A DNA stretch of 64,000 nucleotides. Source: Argopecten irradians (lineage: Eukaryota > Mollusca > Bivalvia > Pectinida > Pectinidae). The position numbers and the translations under genes are program-made. The notes under the pieces were generated by a model, which searched no databases, was not told where the DNA came from, and saw only the letters and a list, made by a program, of their open reading frames with translations. Location of the stretch: the NCBI RefSeq assembly GCF_041381155.1, contig NC_091134.1, positions 41,995,338-42,059,337 of the forward strand, given 5' to 3'. Positions 1-13,100 of this stretch are shown in pieces; within the stretch, counting starts at the first letter, position 1; the number at the start of each line of letters is the position of its first letter.

Positions 1-840
1 CTAAATAAAGCTAAATATTTACATTTTCACTTCGCTCCGCCTCAATTAAACTAGTAAACTGACTAAACTCCGATCACTTCATTTCGCAATGATAATGCTT
101 GGTCACGCGCTGACCTCTGACCGACGTTAGAATATATTTTTGACATTACTTACATTTTGACTTAGTTTTACGTCGCTTCAGTTTTGAATGAACTTTCCGC
201 GATGGGGCATATCGTTGTACCTTTAGACAGAAATGCTTGATTAGTGGTATTAGAAATTGTTAGTAATATTATACAGATAAAAATTTACACGTATTTTGAT
301 GAAACGCTGACTTAGGTTTAAGCCCCAAAAATGCTGAACATGGGCTACCGAACGAAGTGAGGTTCACCACTCATCCCATAATCGAACGCAAATAGCTACG
401 ATAATGTATACAATTTACGTAAAACGTTGACACACATATATGTAAGGTTAGAAGCGATAGATTCCATTAAAATACGCTTAAATAGCAAACAGGCTGATTT
501 CAGTGACATTAAACTTAACGAAACGATTCTGTTAGTGTCAAAACCCACGGCATTGGAAAGTCGTTGGAAACCGCCAACATTTCAAATCGATATTTCTCTA
601 CTTACTTTATACATAATTTTAATCCCAAAACTCCAGTTGACAGAGAAGTTATCACAGTTCGAGAATAACACAGAAGTCCTCCGTAGATCTGCGACTAAAA
701 CCCACATTTTACCACGTTTTATTGAGCCCCGGAAGCATGGTTATTGGACTGCATCGCATACAATTGGATTTTCAAAACAGGCTAAAAAAATAGATTTTAA
801 TTATTTTACATTGATTGAGAAACAAGTTATATAACTTATA
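1..840. other. Non-coding stretch, no gene recognised
   Basis: AT-rich sequence upstream of the first recognised exon. An open frame of 135 codons lies at 427-834, but its translation has no recognisable domain, biased composition and no splice context, so I do not call it a gene. If the receptor gene starts inside this window its first exon could lie here or further right, but I see no signal-peptide exon. Confidence 0.5.
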
Positions 841-1027
841 TAAATCACTCTCGATGGCCCGGATGTAAGCGCGCGAGGGTTCTTAGTGTAGGAGGAAACC
901 GGAGTGCCCGGAGAAAACCACGTAATCGGGTAAGTGACTCCTGAACTTTTCACGTCCATGCCGGCGGGGATCGAATCCCAGCCGGCTAGGTGAAAGGCGA
1001 GCGGCTTAACCACTATATACCAACCGA
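841..1027 (-). mobile_element. tRNA-derived SINE
   Basis: Read on the minus strand, the right end (about 1025-1000) has a tRNA-like A-box region (tagtggttaagc) and 968-978 is a good B box (gggattcgatccc on minus). Downstream at 891-920 is a block around ggaggaaaccggagtgcc, typical of the conserved body of metazoan and mollusc tRNA-SINEs. Boundaries are approximate and no target duplication was resolved. The family assignment (META/BIVA-type) is from memory of the motif. Confidence 0.75.
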
Positions 1028-3961
1028 AACAGGTTTAACTAATAAACATTTAAATGTCAGCTACAAATAATTATGAGACGGAAATACACCATTCAGTTAC
1101 ATTCCACAACAATTGCAATTCAGTTTTAAAAGGCTTGATTGTGTCTAGATACCAACTTTTCAGCATTATCACCACAATCGTCATTTTCTTCAAAACCGTA
1201 CCCCTAAATCTACATAATAATGTTTTTTATGATAAAATTTAAGCCATGAATTAATGGACATAAAAACAATATTTCAAAACCACTGTTTTTAATCGTAACA
1301 ACGCACAAAGAATGAAGTTATTTTCGGAACTACATTTTGTGTTGCCTTGGAACTGGTCGACTGGCGGCTGTTCCGTAGCTGTACTTACATGTACATGTAC
1401 GAGAACTGGTACATATTGTTGTAAGATTCAATTATACACTTTTTTCAATGCGTATAAAAGTAGCATTCAACAAATACCTGTCCATCTTAATTTGTTTCAG
1501 TTGATATAGATACATATGACTTATATATATGTAGACGGGGTACATGTAGGTGTTAAAGTAATAACAGCATCGTGGTTCTTCCATGTTAATCTACATTTTA
1601 ATGGTTCGTAGTACAGAACAAAAAACCTACACCACGTAGACAAAGATGAAACGGACCGAAAGTACAAACCCTTTCACACTTGTATACACTTACCAGGCGT
1701 CCCATATATGGATTAATCTACGGTCCTCGTGGACAAGTAGATGAACAATGTACATGTACACGTATACGTGCAGCACAACCGGTCTTGTGGAAGGCCAGAG
1801 TGATAATGATTATTCAAGGGATATTAACTACAGAAGAAAAAAAGTGAACGATGGGATGATGGGAAATGTACGTGGTAAGTAAGAGTCCGTCCGTCAAGTG
1901 TCACTCAAACACCTACATGTACATGTACATGTGTACATACACATATCAACACCTGTACCTGACAGGTGTGACCTCATGCGCGACGACTCACGAATACATA
2001 CTCTCAGAGCACACTCATGCATACCTGACGTACAAGTATGTACCACCTGTCTACATATAATTATATATACCATTTATGTATATCAAATAAACGTCTCACC
2101 TCACTAATTGATAAGTCATCTGATAAGGAGTTGTTTTATACGAATCATTTGTACTAGTTAGGGGAATCAGTATAAAGGTGAAATATAATCGAAGGAAGTT
2201 TAAATATCTTCACTTATATACAGTAATTACATTGTATCAATTCTAATAGGGTCATCTGATCGGTCTACATACACTATACATAAAACAATTATTTCTCGTA
2301 TAGATTATTTAATAACATATATATAATGGTTTTTAACATATTCTTTTTTCAAGTTATAAGTGTCATAATGGATGGCACTTTTTGACCTGTTGTTTGCTGT
2401 TCAAAAATATATTAATAACACAAACATTGATAAAATAAGCTATGGAAAACATTGAAAGCCACTGACAAATATAATAGATAAATTTAAAACACTAGTAAAA
2501 ATACACGCTTAACATTTATTAAAGCAAATTGCTTCTCAAGTAAGCTGTATTGTTAATTCTTAATGTATCTCTCAATATGTTAGTAAAGTGTAATTTCTTT
2601 TGTTGAATAATACTATTTTATTTAAAGTTACCGTGCCGCTGCCAATCGCCTATTTCTATGTTTTACGTTTCTTACATACTAAAAGTAAGAAACGCTTCAT
2701 TAATTGACCTAGTCCAAATTATATTTGAAAAATAGAGAAATAAGACATTACTTAAAGTGCCCGACAAAATCGCTATTTTCTCTTCTTATACCGTGCGCGA
2801 TAACAATGTGTGATATACCAAGACCTTACAAATTATAGTTATAGAACACCAAACAGAATGTACATTAAACCTGTCAGTATAACACTGGTACTTGTGGCTT
2901 TAGATCAGTTTTTGGTATGTGTTTTGCAGAGGTTGTCAGTTACAACAAACTTTTATCTATTAGCATCTCAATGTCATCAATATCGCTCTTTTCTTCGCAA
3001 ATAATCATTTATTTGAATACATTTGTACTGGGAATAAAAACTATTGAAGTTTAGCTTGATTTCGTACAAACGCGTAAGAATGATGGTTGGGGTTAGAGGC
3101 TGTTATTGTTATTATCATTAAGGTGTGTGTTTTGTGGAGTTAAAGTCACTTTCTACATGTAACATCGTGTATTAATGACTTTATCTTCAGCATTATTATG
3201 TGCAATTAGTTGTTAGATTCCAACAGTTAAGCTAATGATCACTGATTTGATATTTGACAATGCACAATGATACAAAGACACTGTACCATTAAGCATTTCT
3301 AGTCCTTGATCTCCGCACTTATACTACTAAATTTAGATAGTACGCATTGTGTTTGAATAGCCTTTGGAACGTGTTTTCGTAACAAAAATATCAGAAAATT
3401 GTCTTTTTTTGTTTTTTGAGATTTACAAAACTCTCAACCTACGCGGATTCACACAGTTTGCAAATATTTTTTTTCATACATGTAACCCGATGAAATTAAT
3501 AAACAGTAACATAATTGATTATAATTCATTTTGTTATCAATTTGATAAAAGAAAAATGTGTTAAGATGTATCATTCTAGTGATTTTTCAAGGAATTCTTT
3601 CTCCGAATTAATACGCATCATCAATGTTTCTAGTGTTACGTCATGATAATGTCGGGGTTTCGCGCTTTTTTTCATAGTAGTATGCAAAAATAATATTAGC
3701 AAATCAGAGAGCAAAATTTTGTATAAAAACATGGAAAAAATAATTATAGTAGTATGAGGAAAAAGAATCTGCCAATCAAAAAGTTGGAATTAGTATAAAA
3801 ACATATAACAATTAATTATAACTAGCATAAGTGAAGATTTATAAATTCATTAGAAATATTGATATTGTAGAACGTTCATTAATGTGATAGTTTATGTACG
3901 ATACATTGCCAATAACCAATTTAAAATTACTCAAATATTAAACTTTTTTATCCACAGACAG
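1028..3961. other. Non-coding, upstream or intron of receptor gene
   Basis: AT-rich sequence with no recognised exon. Palindromic acatgtacatgt tracts occur at about 1386-1401, 1750-1760 and 1914-1938. The sequence just before 3962 is a pyrimidine-rich acceptor (tttttatccacagacag), so this stretch at least ends as an intron. Confidence 0.5.
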
Positions 3962-4108
3962 CCATGTTGAACGGTAGTGGATGTAAGGCCGACGTTGGTA
4001 CACCCTGCTCTGATTCTGGTGGCTGCACTACAGGAGAGATCTGTAGCGACGGAGTATGTGCCTGTGACACAGCAACTCATTTCCAAAACGGATCAGACTG
4101 CCAAAACA
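3962..4108 (+). CDS. Exon: EB/EGF-like module 1
   Basis: Phase 1 to 1, 147 nt. Acceptor ...tccacagacag, donor gtaagt at 4109. It encodes seven cysteines, with the EB/EGF-like CxC pair (GVCAC) and a final nGsxC. This is the most 5' recognised exon of the receptor, so the true N-terminus is upstream and not identified. Confidence 0.8.
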
Positions 4109-7100
4109 GTAAGTTGCACATTAATGTCATTATTGAAAATGGTAATATTCAAATTCGACAATAATTATTAGTTTTCTTCAACAGGACTTATTGTTATAGT
4201 ACTTATTTTACAAGCTAACCGAATTCCTTATTTGTAATTCAATATTCATATGAAATTAAGCGAGTAGTCACCAAATGTGATACAGATATGAAACGTCATA
4301 ATGTACATTTGTATAGCAAAAGGTGTCCCATGGTAATAAATAACATGCGTATCGAATTACAAGTAAGTGTTTCTGTCAGTACTTCTATGTGGTTTTATAT
4401 TACACTTGAACTGAGGTTACGGTGTTTAAGTCGAAAACAGATTTATGTTGATATTCGTTATGAAACTGTGGCATGTAAGCATAAAAAACTGAAAATAACG
4501 TGAAGGATGGATGTGTGTTCTTTATTTTAAACCCCACAAAAAATCACAAATAATATGTTTGATAAAAACTTATGTATTATTTTTGGTGACATTTTAAATC
4601 ATTTTAGTCCAAGATGCTTTATTTACTATGTATGTTTTCTACTTTTCACATATATATGTAGGCGGATATACATGTAATCACCTGTTTATCGCTGCCAACC
4701 CTTAGATTTCATTTCATAATGAACTATTCCGGCCGAACATACCGCAGTCTCCCTGCCTCGCGATTATAAACTTCGAATCAGCAATATATAGAAATTATAA
4801 ATATTTATTTACTGAAATCATCTAATTTGTCGCAACTGTTCAAAAGTATTCTATTAACTGGTAGTGAGATATATGTCCAACTATTGTCGTTATAGGTGCT
4901 GAAAATAAAGTGTTCATTGGTGCCGTTTCGCTTTTTTTTTTATCAAAAATGCGAAAAATTAACTTCAAAGCTTCAAAGCTTCAATATTTGCGGTTGGCAG
5001 GAAATCTTATGAAATGTAATTAATTAATCAATATATGCAGATAGGATTATAAATTTTATTCGGTAAAAAATCTTACATGTAGAAAATTGAAGTGGACATT
5101 TTTCAAAACAATCTGTCTCCAATATGGCCGCCTTTACCTCATTCGTTAAAAACTAGACGATTTTTTAAAATTTTTGCTGGGATGTTGCTGGGATCGTAGC
5201 TATTACAATCGGTCGCTTTGCCTGCCATGTTGTTGGGATTCCACATAGTTATAAATACATTGTTCACTTTGATTGATTGGCCAAATCTATTTACGTGTGG
5301 TGATTGGTTATTTGTTGTTTAGATGTCCTGTGTGTAAGGGGTACCAGTGGGGAAATTATTGCAAACAAGTTATCATTAGATAAACCCAGAAAAGTCCGAA
5401 TGCTTTTTTGGTTGTCGGACATTCTTCTCAAGGTAGCGCTACATGTACTGAATAGAATATAATTGGTAAGTCTGGAGAGAATTCAAATGTTCGATGATAT
5501 GACGTGTTTATATGGCCTAACTGTTAGCTACCTGATCAGGACCTACTTGTAGGAAACATATTGTTAGTCTTTACTTAGGGATATTTGTGATACTGTATGC
5601 GCTAAAATAACATGTAGTTTTAACCGAAATATTACGATTGTTTATATGCGTATGTATATCACCAACATGTCCAAGTACATGTCCGTACTTCGTAAATTGT
5701 ATATTAGACGGAAAACTTATTTAGCATTAGGAAAAGACCAAAAGACACCTTCTTCACAACTTTATAATAATATTCAAAACGGTGATTCTTCACATAGGTC
5801 GTATTATGTTTCCCGACGTCGTCCTAATTACCACGTATCAGTTGACAATTACTGCGCCAGACGGCAAAAGAGAGACATGAATATATATAGATTTGAATTT
5901 GCTTGGTGTTGTAACCTCATCTTTGGCCATCGTTATCAATTTTATTATTTAATTGTTTGAAAGAAACTTTTAATTTTTGTTTCGAAAAGATAGCCTAGTG
6001 GCACTTTCATGAATATCATGAAATTGATTATCTTTTACATTGAAAGTGAAAGTATTTAAATTATCATTCTTTAAAAAATAAATTGTCATGAGAACTATGC
6101 CAGCTAACTGTGTACAGAACAATTCATAAAGCTTTCCTATCATTGCTTCCTAATAAATAATGTTGTATGGAAGCTTTCTTAGATTTTTAGAAAGCTAGTG
6201 CGTGTTGATATGTTATGTACAATCTTAAAAGGAAAAAAACAGTTCCTCTACATTTAGTTCCTCTACATTTTTCACTGAAATATCAACTTCGGGTCATTAA
6301 TGGGGTTCAAAGCTCAAAAGTGCGTTGTTTCAAGGAAATATTAAAAACAATCTTCTCAAGTTCTCAAGACAAAAGGAATTACAATTTTGTTAATATAAAT
6401 GACCTTGCCAATCCTTCAAGGTCACTTAGACAAAACAAATATCTTTTATCGACTTCTTGTCAAATTCTGGAAGGTTAGAGACCTGACATTATACTTGTAT
6501 TGTGTTGTGAAAAAGAGCCACCACATTTGTTAATATAAATGACCTTGGCCTTCATTCAAGGTCACAAGGACCAAAAATTCAAAATTTTGTAAACGATATC
6601 TTACCGAAATCAAGAAAGAAGGCCGGGATACCTCATATTGTGCATGTTCATTAATATCTTTGACATTGACCTTCATTCAGAGTCGGAGAGGTTAGATAAA
6701 CTAATATTGGTTCACTTGATAATCATTATTCAAACTTGTTTTAAATCAAAATTAAAAAAGAATTAAAAAAAAAACCTTTTATGTTCAAAAGTTAAAGATG
6801 CCGTCAAATTGTCAGTGGTAATTTCTAGGTACATATAATCGTTACTTTGTCTAAAACGTAGCAAGATGTTTTAAATACCAAACGCCAAAAACAATTATAT
6901 TTATACAAATGTAAAGTTCTATTTGTCAAATTTAAAGATGATCAATTCATCAATTCAGTTCATCAACTGATTCACGAAAGTGTTTTCATTGTTCAAGTGA
7001 TGTTGTCAGTGACATGATATTGCAAATTAACTTAATTCATTGTCAAATGGTAAAATATCCATTTTCGTTTTTAAACCTAATCAATGATAAAGCTAAATTC

Positions 7101-10100
7101 ACGTGAAATCAAACTTATTATGTTAAAATTGTAAAACAACTAGTAACATACGGGTTTTATTGAATGTTTCAGAGATTGCATTGAGTCATTTCTGTGACAG
7201 CAGTATGTTAGGCGTTGCCCAGTGCGAGACCTTTGGGTCTGTATGTGCTACTGACGACAGATGTAGATGTAACCAAGGAACATTTGATAGTAACGGCTTT
7301 GATACAGCTGGGGGTTCGTGTGAGAACAGTAAGTGGCTAGATGTTTCAATTCAATGTTCTGTCATTCACTTTATTGTAGCTTTACTGTAAAGGACCATCA
7401 ATTTTACTGTGTTCACTTATCTATTTTATTTTCTTATAAATACATCATATTCATAAAAATTGCAATACACTTTAAAATGAATATAAATCAAATTAATAAG
7501 ACATAAACTTAATATAAAAATGAATTTAAAAAAACTTGATATAAAAAATTAAATAAATACAATCAAAGTTACTGCGCCACAAATTGACGGCATAATGCTT
7601 AGAACGGCTTAAATTTATCTTCTTCTTTTTTAAATTTGATTCTCAGCTACATATACGAAGCAATTTATTTTCATTTAATTAAGTTATTAACCGTTGTTTA
7701 AACTGGTGATATTTTGGAGGCATATACTTCACTTCTGATGTGTACTTGAATATAACTAAAATGATAAAAAGTGTTTATGCACCTTGTATAACATTAGGTA
7801 TTACTATTGACTCGTAACTTGTGTAGCCTGCTATTGCAATTTGTTAAATAATCATTGATATTTAGGCGTGATTTTAGTTCAAATGATAATTAGTCTCTAC
7901 ACATAGAAGGCATTATGAAAACCTGCATGAAAAAGGTAGCAGCATTTAACAAACTTCAAATATCTATTGAGCAGAACATTTTCGAATGTATAGCGTATTT
8001 GTGTTGCATGTGTTAGAGTACTCTTGTGAGGTGTGGGATGGTTGTTCTCTGGCAGATGTAAATAAACTGAAACAAGTACAACTTGAGGCAGCACGAATTA
8101 CCTACGGCATGCCATCATTCTCTTGTAAAGTAAAGTATCTCTATATAAAGAATCATAGTAACAACCCTTATCTGAAAGAAATATCGTAAACTTACAATCA
8201 TGTCACAAATATACAGTTAGAAAATATATAAAGATACTAATTTTCTACTATCTACCTCTAACGAGTCCTTAGTCCAGGCACAGGAGTTTGACGTTCTGTC
8301 AATAATATATAGTATACATATATAAAAATACACCTATATACTATATAAAAACATAGTATATAGGGGTATTAATGTATACTATAATATAGTATGTAGGGGT
8401 ATTCTTTATATATGTATACTATATATTATTGACAGAACGTCAAACTCCTTTGGTCCAGGTGCCAAATGGCGAATAAAATAGTTTTTTTTTCATATAATAT
8501 TCTTTAACATGTCCCCTCATCAGAAACTGGATGATGGCACCCCGGCATCCTTGGGGTATTTAAAATATTCAAAATGGCGGTCAAGATGGTTGAATAACTA
8601 TAATATGGATATACTTTCATCCGAATTTGGTATTCTTGCTATACAATCATCGATTCTTTATGCAATTCGTTACCATTTTGTGTATATATTTTTCAAACCG
8701 TCATTGAACACAATGCTTATTATAACGAATTTATCTCTTCTAATTAATGTGTACTTAATAAGTTTATGAATATCATTTTAGATGGTAACTTAAGGATAAA
8801 ATTGCTTTGTTTTATTAGTAATTACATTTATTATTTTACATAATGTTTATCTCTTGAGTGTTAAGTTGCGTCAATTTTCGTTTCGTTTTGTTACATAAAG
8901 TAACATATGACTAATGCGTCCAAAATAGACGGTGTCTATACTGTTTCCATTTTACATTTTTGTACGTAGCATGATCATAAAAGGCAACTTTTGGGGTCTT
9001 ATATTTTCTTTTCCTACTAACGTTTTCCTTGCCACCACCTCACGTTTGAGTTGATAATTAATCATAATTTACAAGTGTTTTGCACTTGCGGTACAATATT
9101 TCCTTCGCATTCAATAGCATGAGAGTGGGACTAGAATCCTAGAAGTATCGTGTTTAGCGCACCTAAAAAGTCGTGATTTAAAAAATACAGAAATAAAAGA
9201 AAGTCAAACTTATTATAATGCACATAAATTCATCTAATGCTGATAATTAGGTTAAGGGTTTTTTAAGCTCTCTCATTTATCTATGTACCTAGCTGACGAC
9301 GCAATCGATACATAAAAATATCTTCCAATTACCGACGTGATCATCTTTCGCGCACCTCAAAAAACATTTCTACGGCGATTCACAAATAAGTTCTATCATA
9401 TTAAGATACAATTTTATTCTGTCGCTATTACCCATGAAAAATATGTTAATTCTGGTACAAGATAAAAAGGCAAATAACCGGGGATGACAAAAATGTATTA
9501 ATATCCGTTTTTTACCATTTTCCTACATTTTTTATATTTTGTAAATTCTGCTTTTATTTTAAATAAAAAAATAGCCGGGTATGTAACGTCATCGCTTTGT
9601 GTGCGAATGGTGTCACCAGAACTCAGAGTGTGCGATTTTTGAGCAGCGTAAAACAGCCATTTCGAAAGAATGGTCCAACTGTAATAAAAAAAAACTATGA
9701 AAAAAATAAAGTCGTTCAAAATATCAATGGTATAGACTTTATTCGAAGAAGAACATGCAAAGAAAAATGTCTGATATTTTTACACACACATCTCTATCAG
9801 AATTCGAATAACGACATTTGAAACTTTGGTATCTCTTATTTTCGTTACGGATGTTAGGAAATATATTCACTAAGCATAAGAAAAATCCCTTTACATAAAA
9901 TTCCATGTTAGCTATTTTATACATGTAATGGAGGTGTAATCATCTGATGATGTATTGGGTTATTTGATAGCAAGTGGAATTTCACTTTAGTAGCAGCTAC
10001 AGGTGTTATGTATTATGTGATATTACAAAGGACCTCTTTCACGAACAATGGAAATTTGCCCACGAACCAATTTTATTGAAATTAAATGTTATATGTATCA

Positions 10101-13100
10101 ACATAAATGCAAACCCTTGAAATACGTTTAAAAAATTCAAAAGGTCCCAGGGGCCTGTGCTATGGCCAAATTAATGTTGCCCAGTAGAGGTGTATGACAG
10201 GGTTCCCTTTTTGATCCAAAATGGTATAAAAATAATGTTTTAAGTCATAAAACTTGTATTATTTTCTGAAGAGTATAAATAATTACATATTATGATCACA
10301 AATATGTAGGCGAAATGTGACAAATAAAATTTTGGCTACATTTTAAAGACAGAAAATATCGAAATTTTGGGTGTTATTTTCGGCCATGTCAATTATTAAC
10401 AATGGTGATTCACCAACTTCCAGTTTGAGTGCACCAAAAATATTTTCTAAAAAGTTGGCTCATTACCTGAAGTAAATATTATGAAAATTTCAGAAAAATT
10501 GTGGACCGGTAAATTTGTCTTTTAAAGGTTATGATATAGCATGGTCTATTTTAAGTAACGTTACATAATGTTAAGAATATGCTTATTTTGGATCATTTAT
10601 CACGAATCTAACGGTGTCAACATTAATGTATAATCCAATACTCATCTATAACGCTTGATATGTTTTCAAATTGATTTATTTAGTGATACTTTGTAGAAAA
10701 ATTAAGTTTAACATAATCAAAATTACAAAACATTTGGGTGTTCTATGACCACAATAAGCTGTTTTGCATTTGAAGTAGCTTCACTAATATGTCCTGTTCT
10801 AATTATTTATTTTGTAATTATAGAGCATATTTACAGTGAAGAGAGTGATTAAAATGGGATTCTGTAACTGTGTGGTTTGAGAGGTAAGAGTTACCAGGTT
10901 ACACGGGTCATGTTACAAACCTACAGTAGTTCAATTATTTGCAGGGCTGATTCATGCTAAAAATGTAAATCTCATCACTTTAACATATTATATCGTTTTA
11001 GATTTTAAGTTTATTTTTTCGGGAAACTCATTGATGTATCATTTCAGATTTAGATACATTAATGGCAAATGCTTCTTTAATCTTGCAAAATAACTAACTG
11101 AATGTAGCAGTTTTATTAATGAAAATAGACGTTACCTGTAAGTAGATCATCAAAACTTGATTTATCTTTATTGTCAATAATCATATTTGAATTCCATGTT
11201 AGTATTATTATATAATTAGAAAATTAAACAGCTTTACTGAGTAATAGACACAAAAGAAAGGCTCCGATCACAGTACATGAACATGATGTATATCCCCGTG
11301 GTAAAGAGTGTGTGGCGATGAAACCGTTTTATTCAATACTATATAAACTGACTTTGAGTTTAGAATTATATGTATATGAGTTTTATTTTATAAGTAATTG
11401 TAAAGTAATCCGTATGGACAAAAACATCTCTAAAAATCTTAATTGGCGGATATGGTATTAATCGTACAGAGATAATGGAGAAACAGTCAAACAGGAAATG
11501 AGGTGTCTGATTAAACTGGAAATCATTTAAATGCAGTGTATTGCATATACTTTATGTTACTTAGCTTTGTGTCACGTATAAATTTATTTATTTGGATCCC
11601 CCTGACATGTATAATTCATGTTGTGATGACCAAATTTCTTATAAAATCATTTTTTTTACCTGAAATGATAAACCTTATGCCATTTTGATTGATAGTATGA
11701 TGTGTTTACGATACACAAAGCTAATTATGAAAAATAAAACTGTGGACCTCAAAAACTTTTGACTGTTTCATTAACCATAAAAGCTGCTGTTATTTTTTTA
11801 ACTGAGAAAAAAATTCTTAGTTAACTTTTATGGAATGCATGAAAATTCTAAAGAAAATTAAAAAAAACTCGAAATCAAACTTCAGTTGATTGATCACAAA
11901 ATGTTCTGAACAATCTAAATATTAAACTGCTAAGAAATACTTATATAGTAAAATTAATACATTTTTGAACGAAAAAAAAATCATATATCAATTTGTCTAT
12001 GTTTTTTTAAACAAAAACTTGTAATGGTATGATTTGATGCCATTGCCAACACTTTGAAAGCACAATATTTTGAAAAACAACAACATTATACATATATGCA
12101 CTAATATACGGGATGTGTGAAAATTGGTAAAAACTTGATTCTCTTACATAATAATCTACTCCCACCCATTTTTTCTAGATTTTGTTATTATTTTACTTTA
12201 TATGCCTTTCAGCTGTAAATAAAAATAATATTTCTGAGAATGCAGTTGCAATCATCATCTAGCTTGAAAAGTGAATGATAATGCCCTAAAAATTCCGAAA
12301 TACTTTGTTATTGTGATTCAATATTTTGATTATTCTACAATAAAAAGGTTATAAATTCATATATTACTTAAAATTTAATGTAACTAATGAGTGTTAAATA
12401 AGATTAAGACATTAGTTTCTTTGTTTTCTCAATTTTATGATTGAAAAGGGCCGTGGTGCAACCACGGTGTAATACTGCTAAAAATAGACCTTGCCTCATT
12501 AAGACCTTTAAACGACAAATTAACGGTCCACAATTTTTCTGAAATTTTCACAATATTTACTTCAGGTAATGAGCCAACTTTTTTGAAAATATTTTTGGTG
12601 CACTCAAACTGGAAGTTGGTGAATCACCATTGTTAATAATTGACATGGCCGAAAGTAATACCCAAAATTTCGATATTTTCTGTCTTTAAAATTTAGCCAA
12701 AATTTTATTTGTCACATTTTGTCTACATATTTGTGATCATAATATGTAATTATTTATATTCTTCAGAAAATAATACAGTTTTAAGACATAAAACATTATT
12801 TTGATAACTTTTTGGATCAAAAAGGGAACCCTGTCATACACCTCTACTGGGCAACTTTAATTTGGCCACAGCACAGGCCCCTGGGACCTTTTGAATTTTT
12901 TAAACGTATTTCAAGGGTTTGCATTAATGTTGCTACATGTAACATATAGTTTTAATAAAATTGGTTTGTGGGCAAATTTCCATTGTTCGTGAAAGAGGTC
13001 CTTTGTCATACTTTAAAAGTATCAAACAAAACTACGGCAACAAAACCCTATCCAGCATATCAATTTGAATTGAAAACTAGCCTCGACTATATCTAGAAAG

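Larger units (their letters stand above)
4109..7172. other. Intron with two dispersed repeats
   Basis: No exon seen. It holds a dispersed repeat at about 5795-5960, related to an inverted copy at 51485-51690, and a degenerate tandem repeat at 6384-6690. Confidence 0.6.
10025..13006. mobile_element. ~3-kb foldback element, non-coding
   Basis: Two long inverted arms, about 10025-10553 and 12479-13006 (~528 bp each), are reverse complements with scattered mismatches and small indels. Outer ends read acaaaggacctctttcac and gtgaaagaggtcctttgt. The ~1.9-kb centre is AT-rich and has no recognisable transposase frame. This is the layout of a long-TIR, foldback-type DNA transposon. No target duplication was evident, so the superfamily is open. 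Confidence 0.8.

Noticed and set aside
427-834. 135-codon open frame on plus
   Set aside because: No recognisable domain, no neighbouring splice signals, composition like the surrounding AT-rich DNA.
5646-5960. 104-codon open frame sharing YVSRRRP with the minus frame at 51483-51680
   Set aside because: The likeness comes from a shared dispersed DNA repeat; neither locus has gene context.
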